Below the pieces are notes generated by a model. The model ran no database searches. It was not told the DNA's origin and saw only the letters and a list, made by a program, of their open reading frames with translations. Below, piece by piece: positions 5,136 to 7,004 of a stretch of DNA of 7,004 nucleotides. A program made the translations under genes and the position numbers. The stretch is taken from contig DATDAH010000326.1 in NCBI GenBank assembly GCA_036525535.1, positions 1-7,004 of the forward strand, written 5' to 3'. The DNA comes from DATDAH01 sp036525535. GTDB taxonomy: Bacteria; Actinomycetota; Acidimicrobiia; Acidimicrobiales; DATDAH01. Within the stretch, counting starts at the first letter, position 1. The number at the start of each line of letters is the position of its first letter.

Positions 5136-6139
5136 TGACCGAGGGGACGAGGACCAGCGAGGCCGAGCGCCAGGCGCTGCTCGACCTGGCGACGCGGGCC
5201 CTGCTCGACGGCGAGCGCCGCTACACGGCCCTCGAGGTCTGTGCCCTCACGGGCTGTGACCACGAGACCGCCGACGGGCTCTGGCGGGCCATGGGCTTCC
5301 CGAACGTGCCCGACGAGGAGGTCGCCTTCACCGACCGGGACATAGCCGCCCTCCGGGCCGCCCTCGGCCTGCAGGCCAGCGGCCTGCTCGACGAGGCGAC
5401 CGTGCGGGGCCAGACCCGGGTCATGAGCCAGGCCCTGGCCACCATCGCCGCCGCCCACCTGGAGATCACCGAGCCGGGCGAACGCAACGTGGACCGCCTC
5501 GGTGCCTTCGTGTCCGACGTCCTGCCCAACCTGGACGACCTCCTCGTCTACCTCTACCGGCGGCACCTCCTGGCCGCGCTCGAGGGCTCGCTGCTGCTCG
5601 ATCGGGACGATCCCGAACAGCTCAACCCCACCCTGACCGTCGGCTTCGCCGATCTCGTGGGCTTCACCAAGCTGGCCAACCACCTCGAGGAGGACGAGCT
5701 GTCCCAGCTCATCGAGGGGTTCACCCAGGCCGCGGCCGACGTGGTGGCCGAGGAGGCCGGGCGGGTGGTGAAGATGATCGGCGACGAGGTCATGTTCACC
5801 TCGGCCGACCCGAGCGCGGCGGCGACGACGGCCCTGCGCCTGGTGGCCGAGATCGGTGATCATGGCGGCCTGCCCCCGCTGCGGGCCGGTGTCGCCGCCG
5901 GACCCGTGATCCTGCGCCACGGCGACGTGTTCGGGACCCCGGTGAACCTGGCCCACCGGCTGGTGGACGTGGCCCGTCCCGGCAACGTCCTGGTCGACGA
6001 GGCTGTGGCCGGCGCCCTGGCCCCGCTCCACGGCGAGATCCAGCGGGTGCAGTCCATCCGCCGGCTCCGCGGCTTCGACAAGGTCCGGGTCTTCGTGCTC
6101 CGCCCACTCCAGCCCGCCATCCCCACCGAGGTCGAGTGA
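5135..6139 (+). CDS. Class III adenylate cyclase with Rv1264-like N-terminal regulatory domain
   Basis: A soluble 334-aa cyclase making cAMP from ATP. The catalytic domain spans about residues 165-325 and has every canonical residue: metal-binding Asp173 (GFADLVGFT) and Asp217 (KMIGDEVMF), adenine-selecting Lys213 and Asp264, and transition-state Asn271 and Arg275 (GTPVNLAHR). The spacings of Asp264, Asn271 and Arg275 (7 and 11) equal those I recall for Mycobacterium tuberculosis Rv1264. The all-helical N-terminal part (about 1-150) includes RRYTALEVCALTGCD and LWRAMGFPNVPDEEVAFTDRD. It resembles the Rv1264 autoinhibitory pH-sensing domain, not a PAS, HAMP or membrane module; no transmembrane segment is seen. 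Active as a homodimer by family. The GTG start fits a leaderless transcript. The stop overlaps the MFS gene by 4 bp. Guanylate cyclase activity is unlikely given the Lys/Asp pair. Confidence 0.92.
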   Translation: MTEGTRTSEAERQALLDLATRALLDGERRYTALEVCALTGCDHETADGLWRAMGFPNVPDEEVAFTDRDIAALRAALGLQASGLLDEATVRGQTRVMSQALATIAAAHLEITEPGERNVDRLGAFVSDVLPNLDDLLVYLYRRHLLAALEGSLLLDRDDPEQLNPTLTVGFADLVGFTKLANHLEEDELSQLIEGFTQAAADVVAEEAGRVVKMIGDEVMFTSADPSAAATTALRLVAEIGDHGGLPPLRAGVAAGPVILRHGDVFGTPVNLAHRLVDVARPGNVLVDEAVAGALAPLHGEIQRVQSIRRLRGFDKVRVFVLRPLQPAIPTEVE

Positions 6140-7004
6140 CCGGCGTCCGGCGGGACTCGCCCGAAGGGCGATGGTTGCTGGCGGCCGCCGTCCTCGGCTC
6201 AGGCCTCGCCGCCCTCGACGCCACGGTCATCAACGTGGCGCTCCCCGCCATCGGCGAGGACCTGGACACCGACATCACCGGCCTGCAGTGGATCCTCAAC
6301 GGCTACCTGCTGACCCTGGCGTCGTTCCTCCTCCTCGGCGGGTCGCTGGGTGACCGGTACGGCCGCCGCCGGGTCTTCGTCATCGGCGTCGTGTGGTTCG
6401 CCGGCGCGTCCCTGCTGTGCGGGCTGGCGCCGTCGGTGGAGGTCATGGTCGCCGCCCGCGCCCTCCAGGGCGTCGGTGGCGCCCTCCTGACCCCCGGCAG
6501 CCTCGCCCTCCTCCAGTCCGGCTTCCATCCCGACGACCGGGCCCGGGCGATCGGGGCCTGGTCGGGCCTCGGCGGCGTGGCCACCGCCATCGGCCCCTTC
6601 GCCGGCGGGTGGCTGGTCAGCGCCGCGTCGTGGCGGTGGATCTTCCTGCTCAACATCCCGATCGCGGCGCTGACCCTGCTGGCCACTCGCCACGTGCCCG
6701 AGAGCCGCGACACGACGATGCCCCCCGGCCTGGACATCGCGGGGTCCGTGGCCGCCGCCGTCGGCCTGGCCGGCGTGACCTGGGCCCTCATCGGCGCCGA
6801 CAGCGGGGCGGCCGGCGTCCCGGCCGCCGCCGTCATCGGCGTGGGCTCGCTCCTGGCGTTCATCGCCGTCCAGGCCCGCAGCCCCCACCCGCTCATGCCC
6901 CTGGAGCTGTTCGCCAACCGATGGTTCTCGGCCACGAACGTCGTGACCCTGGCCCTGTACTTCGCGCTGGGCGGCTCGTTCTTCCTCCTGGTGGTCTTCC
7001 TCCA
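6136..7004 (+). CDS. MFS transporter, DHA2 (EmrB/QacA) family, 3' end outside window
   Basis: An open frame from GTG 6136 runs past the window end, showing 289 residues of a protein usually near 450-550. It starts inside the cyclase stop (GTGA, 6136-6139), implying translational coupling. Drug:H+ antiporter motifs are present: LDATVINVALPAI in the first membrane segment (27-39), motif A GGSLGDRYGRRR (68-79), motif B RALQGVGGAL (108-117), and motif C GLGGVATAIGPFAGG (144-158), which marks exporters. WRWIFLLNIPI (166-176) is typical of the 14-segment DHA2 branch. About eight hydrophobic segments are visible. The substrate is unknown; family members export drugs, dyes, lipids or metabolites using the proton gradient. 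Being joined to a cAMP synthase is suggestive of a role in the same response, but is not evidence that it exports cAMP. Confidence 0.9.
   Translation, partial: MTGVRRDSPEGRWLLAAAVLGSGLAALDATVINVALPAIGEDLDTDITGLQWILNGYLLTLASFLLLGGSLGDRYGRRRVFVIGVVWFAGASLLCGLAPSVEVMVAARALQGVGGALLTPGSLALLQSGFHPDDRARAIGAWSGLGGVATAIGPFAGGWLVSAASWRWIFLLNIPIAALTLLATRHVPESRDTTMPPGLDIAGSVAAAVGLAGVTWALIGADSGAAGVPAAAVIGVGSLLAFIAVQARSPHPLMPLELFANRWFSATNVVTLALYFALGGSFFLLVVFL

Noticed and set aside
5164..5300. The RRYTALEVCALTGCD segment as a MerR-like DNA-binding domain.
   Set aside because: It superficially resembles a MerR helix-turn-helix, but the arrangement before a class III cyclase domain matches the known cyclase regulatory domain better.
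5039..6031. Minus-strand frame extending the phospholipase upstream to 6031.
   Set aside because: It runs antisense through the cyclase gene; the signal peptide and Shine-Dalgarno sequence fix the start at 5038.
6171..6353. Short + open frame of 60 codons and the minus-strand frames at 6199-6935.
   Set aside because: They are shadows of the MFS transporter, whose frame from 6136 has all family motifs and simply lacks a stop within the window.

Overview
This is high-GC DNA with almost every third codon position G or C, frequent GTG starts, 4-bp GTGA gene overlaps, and TAnnnT boxes 6-7 bases before start codons, the pattern of leaderless transcripts. Together these suggest an actinobacterium. 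I lean towards an Acidimicrobiia-like lineage, but that placement is a guess. No rRNA, tRNA, CRISPR array, transposase or phage gene is visible, so it reads as ordinary chromosome.

Left part (1-4038, all +): the 3' end of a GNAT acetyltransferase gene, then a complete polar-amino-acid-type ABC importer (lipoprotein receptor, membrane permease, ATPase), then a short-chain dehydrogenase/reductase whose start lies 1 base after the ATPase stop. The spacings (29, 22, -4 and 1 nt) indicate one operon. A reasonable inference is uptake of an amino acid or similar small polar solute, followed by its oxidation or reduction and perhaps acetylation. The substrate cannot be read from the sequence.

Middle part (4039-5134): an 85-nt gap holds an 11-bp-period GTCACCC direct-repeat array, resembling OmpR/PhoP-family operators, followed by a leaderless-type promoter. 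Two small overlapping + genes follow, a single-membrane-segment peptide and an exported protein whose frame appears to shift at about 4335-4366. A 13-bp perfect hairpin at 4572-4602 separates them from a convergent minus-strand gene. That gene (4610-5038) encodes a secreted bacterial phospholipase A2 with the calcium-site and His-Asp residues at the expected spacing. Its predicted leader can fold so that its own ribosome binding site is paired.

Right part (5135-7004, +): diverging from the phospholipase gene is a soluble class III adenylate cyclase with a regulatory N-terminal domain resembling mycobacterial Rv1264 and a full set of catalytic residues. By a GTGA overlap it is translationally coupled to a DHA2 (EmrB/QacA-type) 14-segment MFS exporter that runs off the window. 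The 96-bp divergent region contains promoters for both directions, overlapped by a 30-bp inverted repeat, so cyclase and phospholipase may share a regulator.

The most interesting stretch is 4050-5135: an operator-like repeat array, a frame-disrupted small secreted gene, a phospholipase with a possible RNA switch, and a shared divergent promoter. No wholly new system is demonstrated.
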